DNA of 64,000 bases, from contig NZ_VAWE01000001.1 in NCBI RefSeq assembly GCF_005795905.1, positions 2,948,501 through 3,012,500 on the forward strand, written 5' to 3'. A model generated the notes under the pieces. It did not search any database and had not been told where the DNA came from. It worked only from the letters and a program-made list of their open reading frames with translations. Positions 55,301-64,000 of the stretch are shown here, in pieces. Position 1 is the stretch's first letter. Every line of letters starts with the position of its first letter. The DNA is from Streptomyces marianii. Its GTDB lineage: Bacteria; Actinomycetota; Actinomycetes; Streptomycetales; Streptomycetaceae. Position numbers and translations under genes: made by a program.

Positions 55301-55492
55301 GGCAGTCTGTCGTGCAGCGCAAGGTTCTGCTCACCGAAACGAGCGACCGACCTGCACGAGAGGCAGATCAAGGTCCTCGAGCTGATGCGCTTTGCTGGGA
55401 TCGGCGGAACCCTACGTACGGAGCCGAGCCTTCGTCCGATCCGGGCCCGTATGACGTGGACGTGCTGTGATGCAGTCGCCGGTCGCAGCGTC

Positions 55493-56776
55493 CTACGCCT
55501 TGCCACCCCCGCCCCGCAGGGATGACAGGACCAGGCGCCCATACCGTGTGGTGAGGACTGCGGCTGTGGCGGCGACCGACAGTGCGAGCGCGATGAGCAG
55601 GTGTGTCGTGGAGTCGTCATCGAGAACTTGCAGGATGCTGAGGGCCGTGCCGAGTGGCAGGCCGAGAATGGTGAGAACGCCCAGGGCCCCACTGATCTGC
55701 TGGCTCTCCTGATTCTGTACGAGCCTGCTGTAGTCGGCCGCTTCGGCCAGGATCTCATCGAAACGTGCGGGCAGCCGGTGCTGGTTCTGGAATGTGAGCA
55801 GGAGGTCGTTCGCCGGGCCGTGTGCCGTGAGGTGCTGTCGCCAGTAGGTGCTGCGGAAGACGGCGATGTTCCGCTCCAGCGCGGCGACTCGGCGCGCGAG
55901 GCGTGACGAGTTGAACACCTCGGAGAGTTCGTCGGTGAGCTCGTCGATGTGATCTCGCTGGAGCGAGCCCAGGAGCAGGGCGTCGAGATAGACCGTACGG
56001 GAGTGCAACGCACCGAACTCGAAGAAGTCGCCCGCACCGGTGTCGGGCCGGTGGCCGAGGAAGGCGGCCCCTTGGCGCAGCACCAGGGCGCTCCAGTCCG
56101 CCGAGATTCTTACAGCGTCCTTGAGTTGTTCGCCGGCGGTCTCCGGAGGCAGGGGAAAGTCCTCCGGCGTGGAGCGCGACGCCAGCTGCCACAGCCAACG
56201 GTCCGCGGAGGCGGGCAATGCCCCCTCAGCGCCGGCTCGCAGGGCGGGGGCATGCCGCGCAGTGGGCGTCATGAAGGCGATGGTGTAGGGCCGGGCTATG
56301 GCGAATGGCGTGTCGGGGCCACGGACGTCGGCGATGCCCGCGAGAAGTCCGGCTGGGTCGAAGGGCCCGGTGAGTGGTTCGTCGGCGGGATTCGGCTGCC
56401 GCCCGGCCAGGGCCCGCAGTAGGGGCAGCAGCGGTCTTTCCACGCTGAAGTGCAGGACCACGAGGGCGTGCTCGGGATTGCGAGCGGTGGCCGCGCGGAG
56501 AAGTTCCATGCCCAGCAGGTGCAGCCCGTCGTGCTTGACGTCCAGCGGCAGGTGCCAGCGACGCGGCCGTCCGGGCGCCCCGTAGAGTGCGCGTGCGGAG
56601 GCAGGGGCGAAGTAGGTGGACCGAGTCTGGGCGTCGGTGCGACGGCTGCCCAGCTCGAACGGAAATGGGCCTTCGGGCCAGTCCGGGACGCGTAGCAACC
56701 GCACCGGGAGGACGACGGTCAGCTCCTGGCGTGCCCCTGTGACGTTCTCGAGCAACGGAACTCCATGGATGGTCAC
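55493..56776 (-). CDS. Two-TM membrane protein with CorA-like C-terminus; last gene of the four-gene operon
   Basis: A 427-aa protein. The N-terminal 250 residues are soluble (LTVVLPVRLLRVPDWPEGPF, RRWHLPLDVKHDGLHLLGME). A long helical stalk follows (FNSSRLARRVAALERNIAVF) and then two TM helices near the C-terminus (SGALGVLTILGLPLGTALSI and THLLIALALSVAATAAVL) with a short basic tail. The stalk plus two terminal TMs resembles CorA-type channel geometry, although no GMN motif is seen. Its ATG overlaps the stop of the CSD-like gene (ATGA). By analogy with other NTPase-effector systems it could be the membrane effector that depolarises or kills the cell. That is inference. Confidence 0.6.
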   Translation of the reverse strand: MTIHGVPLLENVTGARQELTVVLPVRLLRVPDWPEGPFPFELGSRRTDAQTRSTYFAPASARALYGAPGRPRRWHLPLDVKHDGLHLLGMELLRAATARNPEHALVVLHFSVERPLLPLLRALAGRQPNPADEPLTGPFDPAGLLAGIADVRGPDTPFAIARPYTIAFMTPTARHAPALRAGAEGALPASADRWLWQLASRSTPEDFPLPPETAGEQLKDAVRISADWSALVLRQGAAFLGHRPDTGAGDFFEFGALHSRTVYLDALLLGSLQRDHIDELTDELSEVFNSSRLARRVAALERNIAVFRSTYWRQHLTAHGPANDLLLTFQNQHRLPARFDEILAEAADYSRLVQNQESQQISGALGVLTILGLPLGTALSILQVLDDDSTTHLLIALALSVAATAAVLTTRYGRLVLSSLRGGGGKA

Positions 56777-57039
56777 CGGTAGTACTCGGCTGGGTCGGGC
56801 TGGTCGAGGCGAATGACGAACTCCGCCCGGTCGGGGCTCTCAGCGCTGATGTGAAAGCGGACGCGTTCGCCCGTGCGGATGGTCCGGAATCCCTCGGTCA
56901 CGATCTGCCGGTAGTCGAAGCCGTAGTACCGATCGTCCTCGTCGTCCCGGACGACATAGGTGCCGAGCGCGCCGCTCAGCCCGCCACCATGCGGACGCCT
57001 GTCCACGATGGTTCCGTAACGCGGCCCGCCGCCGCTCAT
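56773..57039 (-). CDS. Small cold-shock-domain-like protein
   Basis: An 88-aa protein: GTIVDRRPHGGGLSGALGTY then VVRDDEDDRYYGFDYRQIVT and FRTIRTGERVRFHISAESPD. The Gly-rich first strand, the Y-x-F-like aromatic strand and the G-x-x-V-x-F strand fit an OB/cold-shock fold, although the standard RNP motifs are weak. Starts and stops are coupled by 4-bp overlaps on both sides (57036-57039 and 56773-56776). A nucleic-acid-binding partner for the NTPase is plausible; this is inferred from shape only. Confidence 0.55.
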   Translation of the reverse strand: MSGGGPRYGTIVDRRPHGGGLSGALGTYVVRDDEDDRYYGFDYRQIVTEGFRTIRTGERVRFHISAESPDRAEFVIRLDQPDPAEYYR

Positions 57040-59690
57040 GCCGGCGCCTCCTCCGTCCCTGATGTGTCGAGGTCTTCCACGCACCGGAAGCCGACCGCGT
57101 TGCTCCCGCCGCGCTTGCGGTAGATGCCCTTGCTACTGGTCTGCACCGCACGCATCGGGTTGTCGTAGCTGCCACCGCAGATGACGGCCTCGCCGGGGTC
57201 GTCCAGGATGGTGGATGTCCATTCCCAGCAGTTGCCCACCATGTCGAGGACGCCGAACGGGGAACGGTTGCCCGGCCGTTCGTCGACGGGTGTCGCCCCG
57301 GCCCGCCGAACGGTGTTGCCTGCGAAGTCCCGGTACCACGCCTGATACGTCACGACAGGTCGACCCACCCATGTGTCGGCACAGTTGACACGCATGCTGT
57401 CCGGCGTGTCGCCCCAGGGGAAAAGGCGTCCGTCGGTGCCACGGGCGGCGGCCTCCCACTCGAGGGAGGTCGGCAGCCGCTTGCCCTCGAACGCGGCGAA
57501 GGCGTATGCGCTCCACCAGTTGACGCAGATGGCAGGGTGAGCGTCGTAGCGCGGATTCTCGTAGTAGTCGGGCCGGCGCAGCCGGTCGGTCCAGGGGCGG
57601 TGTGTGGCGTTGGCCGGCTGGTCGGGGTGGTCCCACTCCGAGGTGCCGTCCGTGTCGAGGGCGTCGAGGAAGCGGCGGTAGCGTGCGACGGTCACGGCAT
57701 GGCCGTCGAAGCGTACGGGACGCTCGACGCGGCGGATCAGCAGCCGTTCGACCGGCCCGACCAGGTACGCCCCGGCGGGCAGCACGCAGTCGTCCGTCTC
57801 CGGACTGCCGGGCATACCGGCGAGGAATGCGCGCACCTGCTCGGTGAGGAAGGCACCGCCGGGAAGGTCCGCTGCCAGGTCCTGGTTCGCCGGCTCAGCG
57901 AGAAACCTGGCAGCCAGTAGTTCCTGGTACGCCGTGTGCACGAAGGCAACGTGATCGGGGCCGGCGGGCCGCAGCAGCGGAGCGAGGACACAGGCGTCGC
58001 GATCGAGGCGCCCGTCCGTGAATGCGTTGGCTCCCAGCTGCCGGTGGATGTCGAGAAGGGAGAACACGGTGCGGTCGGTGAGGAAGGCATGTCCGAACGC
58101 GGCGGGCAGCCGCTGCTCCAGGTCGGGCTGCCCACGCTCGGCCAGCGTCCGCGTGATGTGAGCGCCGAGGATGTCCGCGAGCGGCTTCCCCGCGGGAAGA
58201 TTCAGCGCCGTGGTGAGGCGCGTCTCGAGAGGGGTTGCCTCGGGTTCGGCCAGCCGTACGACGTGGAAGTGCGGCACGCGTGACGGGTCGACGCCGTTCG
58301 CGTACATCTGCTCGACCAGCTGCTCGGAGCGGCCCGCGCCGCTGTCCAGCAGCTGACGTACCTGGGGTGAGTCCGCGAGGAAGGACACCCGTGAACTCAT
58401 GACCACCGCCGATTCGGCGGACAGCACGGCCGCGAGATCGGTGAAGAGCCGCAGGAAACCGGCAGGGCTTGGTACCTCGACGCCCTCGTCGACGGCATCG
58501 AGCACGCACAGTGCGGTCCCGGAACGGATGAGGTAGAGGAAGAGTTCGTAGGCACGTGAGCGGTCCGACGTCATGGCCGGGGCGAGAAGGCGGGCCGCGT
58601 ACTCGGGGAACGGTTCGTCCTTCGGTTTGAGACCGAGGTCGAAGTAGAAGCGGAAGCGGCGGATCTCCGGGTTGACGGCCAGCGAGCGCAAGAGCGTGCT
58701 CTTGCCGCTCCCCGGACGACCGGTGACCAGGACGTTCGCACTGCCGCGCACCAGACGCGTCAAGACCTCCGCCGCGTCGCCGCACTGCTCCGTCCTCGAC
58801 TCACCGGTGCGCGGGTCGGTGGTCAACGCCGCCGCGGCGACAGCGGCCCTCGGATCCTCCGGGTTCACCGCGGAGGTGAGTTCGGCGAGGTGGATGTCGA
58901 GATTGACGATGGTGTCGACAAAGCCGTCGTAACGCACGATACGGAAGTCGAGCCCCAAGATATGATGGAGGGCGCCGGGTGCCGCACCGCCGTCTTCGTC
59001 CAGGACGACGAATCGGGTGAGCTTGGGCAGCCGGGTGCGTAACAGCTCGCCACCACTGGAGGCCAGGACGGTGCTCAGGTCGTCGGCGTCCCGGGAGAGC
59101 ATCAACTCCACGTATTCCAGCCGCATCCCCGACTCACGGCAGAACAACTGGTACACCGTGTCCGGGCTGAGGACGAACCGCTTCGCCTGCCGGTAGCCGA
59201 GCGTGACGTACAACCCGGCAAGAAACTCGCAGCGGCGCGCCACCTCGGGCGCCACGTCGGGCTCGCCCCCGAGCAGGGCCGCGCTCCCTGTATTGGTGAA
59301 CCAGACCAGCACGTCCACGAGCCTGCGGACCGCCAGCAGCCCGTCCTCGTCACCTATGTCGTACCCGTCGTGTGTGGACCGGTTGCGCAGCCGACGAATG
59401 TCCTCGAGCGCATCCAGAACCGTGCTGCTGCGAATGTACGGCCGGCAGCGCTTGACCAGATCGTTCAAGGCCTTCGTCGAAGGATCGCCCTCGACGCCAT
59501 GATGGCGCCACAGCTCCTTGAGCAGCTTCTCGGTCAGTTTCCCGACCAGGGCAACCGCGTTCTCGGGATAGCCGTCATTGAGCGACCGTAACGGCCGCTC
59601 CAGATCAAGCCCCAACCGATCGGCGATCCGCGAGTGGTCGTCGAGTTCACTCCGTAGGCGCCGCAGCCGTTCATCGACCATGGTGCTCAC
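57036..59690 (-). CDS. HEPN-NACHT-FGE protein (candidate STAND conflict/defence protein)
   Basis: An 884-aa protein with three parts. Residues about 30-135 resemble a HEPN/DUF4145 domain: EDIRRLRNRSTHDGYD contains R102-N-R-S-T-H107, the Rx4H pair expected for a HEPN RNase. Residues about 300-640 are a NACHT-like NTPase with Walker A GRPGSGKST (324-332) and Walker B LCVLDAVDEG, followed by helical repeats. The last about 220 residues are an FGE/SUMF1-type C-lectin-fold domain (INWWSAYAFAAFEGKRLPTS-like segment, FGVLDMVGNCWEWTST, CGGSYDN, NAVGFRCVED). The start is a GTG overlapping the methyltransferase stop; the stop overlaps the next ATG. STAND proteins with such sensors act in phage defence, so an RNase effector gated by an NTPase and a lectin-like sensor is plausible. 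Confidence 0.78.
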   Translation of the reverse strand: MSTMVDERLRRLRSELDDHSRIADRLGLDLERPLRSLNDGYPENAVALVGKLTEKLLKELWRHHGVEGDPSTKALNDLVKRCRPYIRSSTVLDALEDIRRLRNRSTHDGYDIGDEDGLLAVRRLVDVLVWFTNTGSAALLGGEPDVAPEVARRCEFLAGLYVTLGYRQAKRFVLSPDTVYQLFCRESGMRLEYVELMLSRDADDLSTVLASSGGELLRTRLPKLTRFVVLDEDGGAAPGALHHILGLDFRIVRYDGFVDTIVNLDIHLAELTSAVNPEDPRAAVAAAALTTDPRTGESRTEQCGDAAEVLTRLVRGSANVLVTGRPGSGKSTLLRSLAVNPEIRRFRFYFDLGLKPKDEPFPEYAARLLAPAMTSDRSRAYELFLYLIRSGTALCVLDAVDEGVEVPSPAGFLRLFTDLAAVLSAESAVVMSSRVSFLADSPQVRQLLDSGAGRSEQLVEQMYANGVDPSRVPHFHVVRLAEPEATPLETRLTTALNLPAGKPLADILGAHITRTLAERGQPDLEQRLPAAFGHAFLTDRTVFSLLDIHRQLGANAFTDGRLDRDACVLAPLLRPAGPDHVAFVHTAYQELLAARFLAEPANQDLAADLPGGAFLTEQVRAFLAGMPGSPETDDCVLPAGAYLVGPVERLLIRRVERPVRFDGHAVTVARYRRFLDALDTDGTSEWDHPDQPANATHRPWTDRLRRPDYYENPRYDAHPAICVNWWSAYAFAAFEGKRLPTSLEWEAAARGTDGRLFPWGDTPDSMRVNCADTWVGRPVVTYQAWYRDFAGNTVRRAGATPVDERPGNRSPFGVLDMVGNCWEWTSTILDDPGEAVICGGSYDNPMRAVQTSSKGIYRKRGGSNAVGFRCVEDLDTSGTEEAPA

Positions 59691-60463
59691 GCCGACTCCC
59701 CACCTCGCCGGCCGAGGATGAACGCGAACCGGTCCGGAAACACGAGCACAGGCTCCGGATGAGCGACCCGCATCTCCTCGATGCCCTTCTCGATCTCGCT
59801 GTCGCTGAAGGTGGACAGCAGGGACATATAGCGGGCACGCACCATGCCGAGGTACTTGTCCCGATCGATGCGCAGCTCATGCTCGACATGGCTGAGACCG
59901 GCCGACAGCCCGACAGCTCGCAAGTGCCCCTCGATAACGGCCGGGTCCGGCTGCAGTTCCTCGAAGCGCGCGAGGGCCGCCTCGAACAGCGGGTACTGGA
60001 TGGTGGCCGGAAGCATCACCACCAGCAGCCGGCCTCCGGGCGCCAGCCGGTCGGCCAGGCCGCGAAGCGTGTGCGCCGGATCGGCCACATGATGCACCGA
60101 CTCTTTCAGCCACATCGCATCGAGCTGCTCGTATGGCAGTCGTGTACGCCCTTCTGCGATGTCCTCGGCAGAAGCAACGATTGGTGTCAGGTCGGCCGGA
60201 GGCGGCATTCCGAGCTGACCGAGCATCGCCTCGGAAGGATCGACGCACAGAACGGGACGGTGAGGCTGGAGCCGCTTGGCCACTTCCCTAGCGAACAGGC
60301 CCGTACCGGAGCCGATGTCGGCGATCCGGTCCGTGGGGCCGAGCCGCAGCGCCTCAGCGATCCGGCCGGACATCCAGGGAATGTAGTCCGGACCATAGAC
60401 CCAGTGCTCGTCGTATTCGGCTGCCAACTCCTCGTAGTGCCCTCGCGCGTCGCGCCCCTCCAC
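59687..60463 (-). CDS. Class I SAM-dependent methyltransferase, first gene of the four-gene operon
   Basis: A 258-aa enzyme of the UbiE/Methyltransf_11 type. The SAM-binding motif IADIGSGTGLFAREVAKRL is followed by VLCVDPSEAMLGQLG, an acidic IVASAEDIAEGRT segment and AMWLKESVHHVADPAHTLRG. The C-terminus (SLLSTFSDSEIEKGIEEMRV) is complete. It overlaps the HEPN-NACHT-FGE gene by GTGA. The substrate is unknown. In a defence locus it may modify a nucleotide, an RNA or the companion proteins; alternatively it is an unrelated small-molecule enzyme picked up in the operon. Confidence 0.8.
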   Translation of the reverse strand: MEGRDARGHYEELAAEYDEHWVYGPDYIPWMSGRIAEALRLGPTDRIADIGSGTGLFAREVAKRLQPHRPVLCVDPSEAMLGQLGMPPPADLTPIVASAEDIAEGRTRLPYEQLDAMWLKESVHHVADPAHTLRGLADRLAPGGRLLVVMLPATIQYPLFEAALARFEELQPDPAVIEGHLRAVGLSAGLSHVEHELRIDRDKYLGMVRARYMSLLSTFSDSEIEKGIEEMRVAHPEPVLVFPDRFAFILGRRGGESA

Positions 60464-60938
60464 GATCCCCCTCGCGTGCCGCCGATTGTGCCGTACAGGG
60501 CACAGGACAGGCTATCGCGGGTACTTGATCGGCAACAGGCTGTAACTGGACGTTCTGGCCAACATCAGCTCTGACCCCCACGGCCTGTTCTCCCGGCTGC
60601 CGGCCACCCGTCACGACGGGCCGCGCGGCAGCCCGGATCGACGATATTGCGGGAAAGAGCGCGCCACGCCACCCCAGTCACCGCCCCAGCCGCCCCGCAG
60701 TGGCCCTCTGGCTACAGGTTTCACCGGACCCCGGCCGATCCCACTGACGCCCCGTCAGTCACATCCAGCGCCGATCCAGCAACGGTACGGATGACCAGGG
60801 ATGACGACAGGTGACGAGACGTCAGGAAATCCAGCACGGATCCAGCACCGGATACAACGACGGGGCCGACCCCGAATGGGACCAACCCCGTCTGACCTGC
60901 ACGTTTGCCAGATCGCTACATCGATGCTATGGCAGACA
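60464..60938. other. Intergenic region with the right ychF-end repeat
   Basis: No gene is visible. The right part belongs to the 200-bp repeat (60757-60956). The left part should hold the promoter of the four-gene operon. Short direct repeats of the motif atccagcac are present. Confidence 0.5.

Positions 60939-60956
<18 letters not shown>
60757..60956. repeat. Right copy of the about 200-bp ychF-end repeat, possible attR
   Basis: This segment is homologous, in direct orientation, to 22155-22354. It contains the last 17 bp of ychF (core aacgttgaagcgga at 60942-60955) and the DNA just downstream, with hairpin. It also has several atccagcac motifs (for example 60829-60849). See the left copy for the comparison. 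Confidence 0.7.
60859..60892 (-). terminator. Terminator after ychF
   Basis: The arms gacgggg and ccccgtc form a 7-bp stem with additional internal pairing (ccgacccc/gggac), 47 bp after the ychF stop on the minus strand. Confidence 0.55.
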
Positions 60957-62027
<1,071 letters not shown>

Positions 62028-62210
62028 GTTGGCGACTTCCTGGAGTGAGGACTGGCTGGTGGCCGGACCCGGGAGTGGGCCGATCCCCCAGTTTACGGGC
62101 GGCCCGACGGAGTACGTCACGCGTGCGATGTCTCGAACTCTTGACCAAGCTCACCCAAAGGGCGTGTCCCGTGACGTACTGATCGCCCATCGCGACCTAC
62201 GTTTGGTCAC

Positions 62211-62864
62211 GTGGAGCAGCAAAGGACTGGTACCTCGTCGAGGCGGCTGCGGCCGCAGGCCCCTCTTTCGCAGCAGGCCCCCCTCTCCAAGGAAGCCCTC
62301 ATCGAGGGTGCCTCGGTGTACCGGGTCACTGCCCGGCCCGGCGGGGCGGGGCAGCCGGAAACCCCGCAACGGCCCGGCAAGCGGCCGGGCGCACGGCCCG
62401 CGCGCCAGGGCCCCCCGCTGGTGGCCGCCCTGCGCAGACTGCCGAACCCGCGGCTGACCGGGCTCGGCGCCGGACTGTTCGTCTGCGTCCTCATGCTGGT
62501 GATCGGCTCGCTCGACCAGCTGCTGTTCGACGGCTCGGCCGTCGTGTACGGGGTGCTGTTCCTGCCGGTGAGCGCCCTGACCGCGTTCTGGGTACGGAGC
62601 GCGGACCTGGTCACCGCGCCGATCAGCGTGCCGATCGCCTTCGCCGTGGGGCTGCTACCGATCACGGGAGGTTCGGAGGGGACCGGCGGGTCCGGGGGCA
62701 TCGGCGTCCAGATCATGGCCGTGGTCACCGCGCTGGCCGTGCAGGCGGGCTGGCTGTACGGGGGCACGCTCGTCGCCGGGCTGATCGCGACCGTGCGGAA
62801 GATCCGGCTGATGACGACCCGGCGCCGTTCCCGCCGGCCGTCCGGGCCGCCGCGCCGGGCCTGA
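62211..62864 (+). CDS. DUF6542-type membrane protein
   Basis: A 217-aa protein. The N-terminal 75 residues are polar and Pro/Arg-rich. They are followed by about four hydrophobic helices (GLFVCVLMLVIGSLDQLLFD, GVLFLPVSALTAFWVRSADL, APISVPIAFAVGLLPITGG, MAVVTALAVQAGWLYGGTLV) and a basic tail. It matches the Streptomyces conserved protein found between ychF and ppgK and annotated DUF6542; no function is known. It starts at a GTG and is divergent from ychF. The stop lies inside the first of three short repeats. Confidence 0.7.
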   Translation: MEQQRTGTSSRRLRPQAPLSQQAPLSKEALIEGASVYRVTARPGGAGQPETPQRPGKRPGARPARQGPPLVAALRRLPNPRLTGLGAGLFVCVLMLVIGSLDQLLFDGSAVVYGVLFLPVSALTAFWVRSADLVTAPISVPIAFAVGLLPITGGSEGTGGSGGIGVQIMAVVTALAVQAGWLYGGTLVAGLIATVRKIRLMTTRRRSRRPSGPPRRA

Positions 62865-62916
62865 GGAGCCGCCGCGCCGGATCTGAGGACCCCGGGCACC
62901 GCGCCGGGCCTGAGGG
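62850..62916. repeat. Three spaced 18-bp repeats at the end of the DUF6542 gene
   Basis: Units ccgcgccgggcctgagga (62850-62867), a two-mismatch copy at 62872-62889 and a one-mismatch copy at 62899-62916. The first includes the stop codon TGA of the DUF6542-type gene. Confidence 0.65.
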
Positions 62917-62949
62917 GACGCCCGCGGCACCTCACGGCACCCGACGACG

Positions 62950-62979
62950 AGGCGCCCGTCACCTGAGTGACGGGCGCCT
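62950..62979. terminator. Bidirectional terminator between the DUF6542 gene and ppgK
   Basis: A 13-bp perfect stem (aggcgcccgtcac with gtgacgggcgcct) and a 4-nt loop between convergent genes. Confidence 0.8.
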
Positions 62980-63042
62980 CCCCGCGTGTGCCGTGCCGTT
63001 CGGCCGGATCGCCGGTCGGCGGGCGCGGACCGGCCGTGCTCG

Positions 63043-63786
63043 TCAGCCGTGCACGGCCGCCGCCGTCATCGCCGCTCCGACGATCCCCGCGTTGTTCTGC
63101 AGCTGGGCCGGGACGATCTCCGCCCGGATGTGGTGGAGCAGCGGGATGAACTTGTCCGCCTTGCGGCTCACGCCGCCGCCGATGATGAACAACTCGGGCG
63201 AGAACAGCATCTCCAGGTGGGCCAGGTACTTCTGGACCCGGCGGGCCCAGTGCTCCCAGCTCAGCCCCTCGTCCTCCTTGACCTTGGTCGACGCCCGCTT
63301 CTCGGCCTCGTGGTGGTTCAGCTCCAGATGGCCGAGCTCCGTGTTCGGCACGAGCCTGCCGTCGAGGAAGAGCGCGCTGCCGATGCCCGTGCCGAGGGTC
63401 AGCAGCATCACCGTGCCCTTGCGACCCTTGCCCGCGCCGAAGGTCATCTCGGCCACTCCGGCCGCGTCCGCGTCGTTGAGCACGGTCACCGGCAGGCCGA
63501 TCCGCTCGCGCAGCAGTCCGACTGCGTCGACGTCGATCCAGTTCTTGTCGACGTTGGCGGCCGTACGGATGACCGAGCCGGTGACCACTCCGGGGAAGGT
63601 GACCCCCACGGGGCCCGACCAGCCGAAGTGCCGCACCACCTCCGCGACGCAGTCGGCCACCGGTTCGGGCGCGGCCGGGTGGGGGGTGAGTACCTTGTGG
63701 CGGGGCTCGGCGAGGTCGCCGCGGTCCAGGTCCACGGGGGCGCCTTTGATCCCCGATCCGCCGATGTCCACTCCGAAGACGTTCAT
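63043..63786 (-). CDS. ppgK: Polyphosphate glucokinase
   Basis: A 247-aa ROK-family kinase that phosphorylates glucose with polyphosphate (and ATP). The ROK phosphate-binding motif VFGVDIGGSGIKGA opens the protein. The glucose-binding NDADAAGVAEM, the nucleotide motif LLTLGTGIGSALFLDG and the ppgK-characteristic ELGHLELNHHEAEKRAS are present, with C-terminal IIGGGVSRKADKFIPLL. The length is standard. The ATG at 63786 starts MNVFGVD; a GTG six bases upstream is an alternative. No strong ribosome site is visible. Neighbours match those around ppgK in other Streptomyces. Confidence 0.95.
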   Translation of the reverse strand: MNVFGVDIGGSGIKGAPVDLDRGDLAEPRHKVLTPHPAAPEPVADCVAEVVRHFGWSGPVGVTFPGVVTGSVIRTAANVDKNWIDVDAVGLLRERIGLPVTVLNDADAAGVAEMTFGAGKGRKGTVMLLTLGTGIGSALFLDGRLVPNTELGHLELNHHEAEKRASTKVKEDEGLSWEHWARRVQKYLAHLEMLFSPELFIIGGGVSRKADKFIPLLHHIRAEIVPAQLQNNAGIVGAAMTAAAVHG

Positions 63787-63907
63787 GGACACAACGTTAC
63801 GAGGAAGGGCTGACCGTCACTCCCCGACGAGGGGACCTTCTCCGGACTTCCCCAGGTCGCACCGGGGCCCTGCGGAGGGCCCGGCCTCCCGCTCCCGGCC
63901 CGGGCCG

Positions 63908-64000
63908 TCAGTCCTCGACGAGCGACGACGCCTCGGCGCGCAGGTCGCGGCGGAGCTCCTTCGGCAGCGAGAACGTGATCGACTCCTCGGCCGCCTTGAC
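63908..64000 (-). CDS. ispH: C-terminal end of a probable 4-hydroxy-3-methylbut-2-enyl diphosphate reductase
   Basis: Only the last 30 codons are in the window: [20 protein letters not shown] then AEASSLVED and a stop at 63908. The A-E-E-S-x-x-F-x-L-P-x-E-L-R pattern is the usual end of actinobacterial IspH (LytB), and ispH lies next to ppgK in Streptomyces. The rest of the gene is beyond the window, so the identification rests on this tail and on synteny. Confidence 0.6.
   Translation of the reverse strand, partial: VKAAEESITFSLPKELRRDLRAEASSLVED

Noticed and set aside
55493..60463. Diversity-generating retroelement (because of the FGE/C-lectin domain)
   Set aside because: No reverse transcriptase, template repeat or Avd-like gene is visible in the window.

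Overview
The window is a high-GC actinobacterial chromosome segment, almost certainly Streptomyces. Support comes from the codon bias, the GTG/TTG starts with GGAGG-type ribosome sites, the SpoIIE/HATPase signalling proteins, the polyphosphate glucokinase, and a DasR-type operator.

Left core (1-19499). A truncated typA/bipA GTPase is followed by a family-5 peptide-binding lipoprotein. Next comes a succinate dehydrogenase/fumarate reductase operon: a small coiled-coil protein, a 5-TM cytochrome b, SdhA and SdhB. A PAS-PAS-GAF-SpoIIE-HATPase phosphatase, a second HATPase protein, a Nudix hydrolase and a GntR/UTRA regulator follow. The last part holds a septum-formation-like membrane protein, a secreted subtilase with a P-domain, and a PLP enzyme of the threonine synthase type. 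Small scars are present: a frameshifted SPOR-like gene, a chitinase 5' stub that still has its dre-like operator, and a decayed DUF1963-like gene.

IS pair (19503-22038). An IS701-like element sits in a CTAG formed where an IS5/IS427-like element begins, so the order of insertion can be read from the sequence.

Accessory island (about 22155-60956). The segment is bracketed by two imperfect direct repeats of about 200 bp. The right copy overlaps the 3' end of ychF, and the left copy carries a relic of that 3' end. From left to right the island holds: (i) a type VII secretion-associated locus with a lipoprotein, a PPE-like protein frameshifted in a C8 tract, a mycosin protease, WXG-like proteins, a 722-aa candidate effector and a lipoprotein; (ii) a scrap-yard of IS3, IS30 and ISL3 elements with toxin and immunity leftovers; (iii) an RHS polymorphic-toxin operon (LamG/DNRLRE surface protein, 2168-aa RHS protein, immunity candidate); (iv) a vWA/MoxR-ATPase cassette whose vWA gene is split by a second IS5-like element, beside a truncated RecD2-like gene; (v) a four-gene, overlapping-start operon made of a methyltransferase, a HEPN-NACHT-FGE protein, a small cold-shock-like protein and a two-TM membrane protein. 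Item (v) is my best candidate for an undescribed conflict or anti-phage system.

Right core (60939-64000). ychF, a DUF6542-type membrane protein, ppgK, and the last codons of a gene that looks like ispH.
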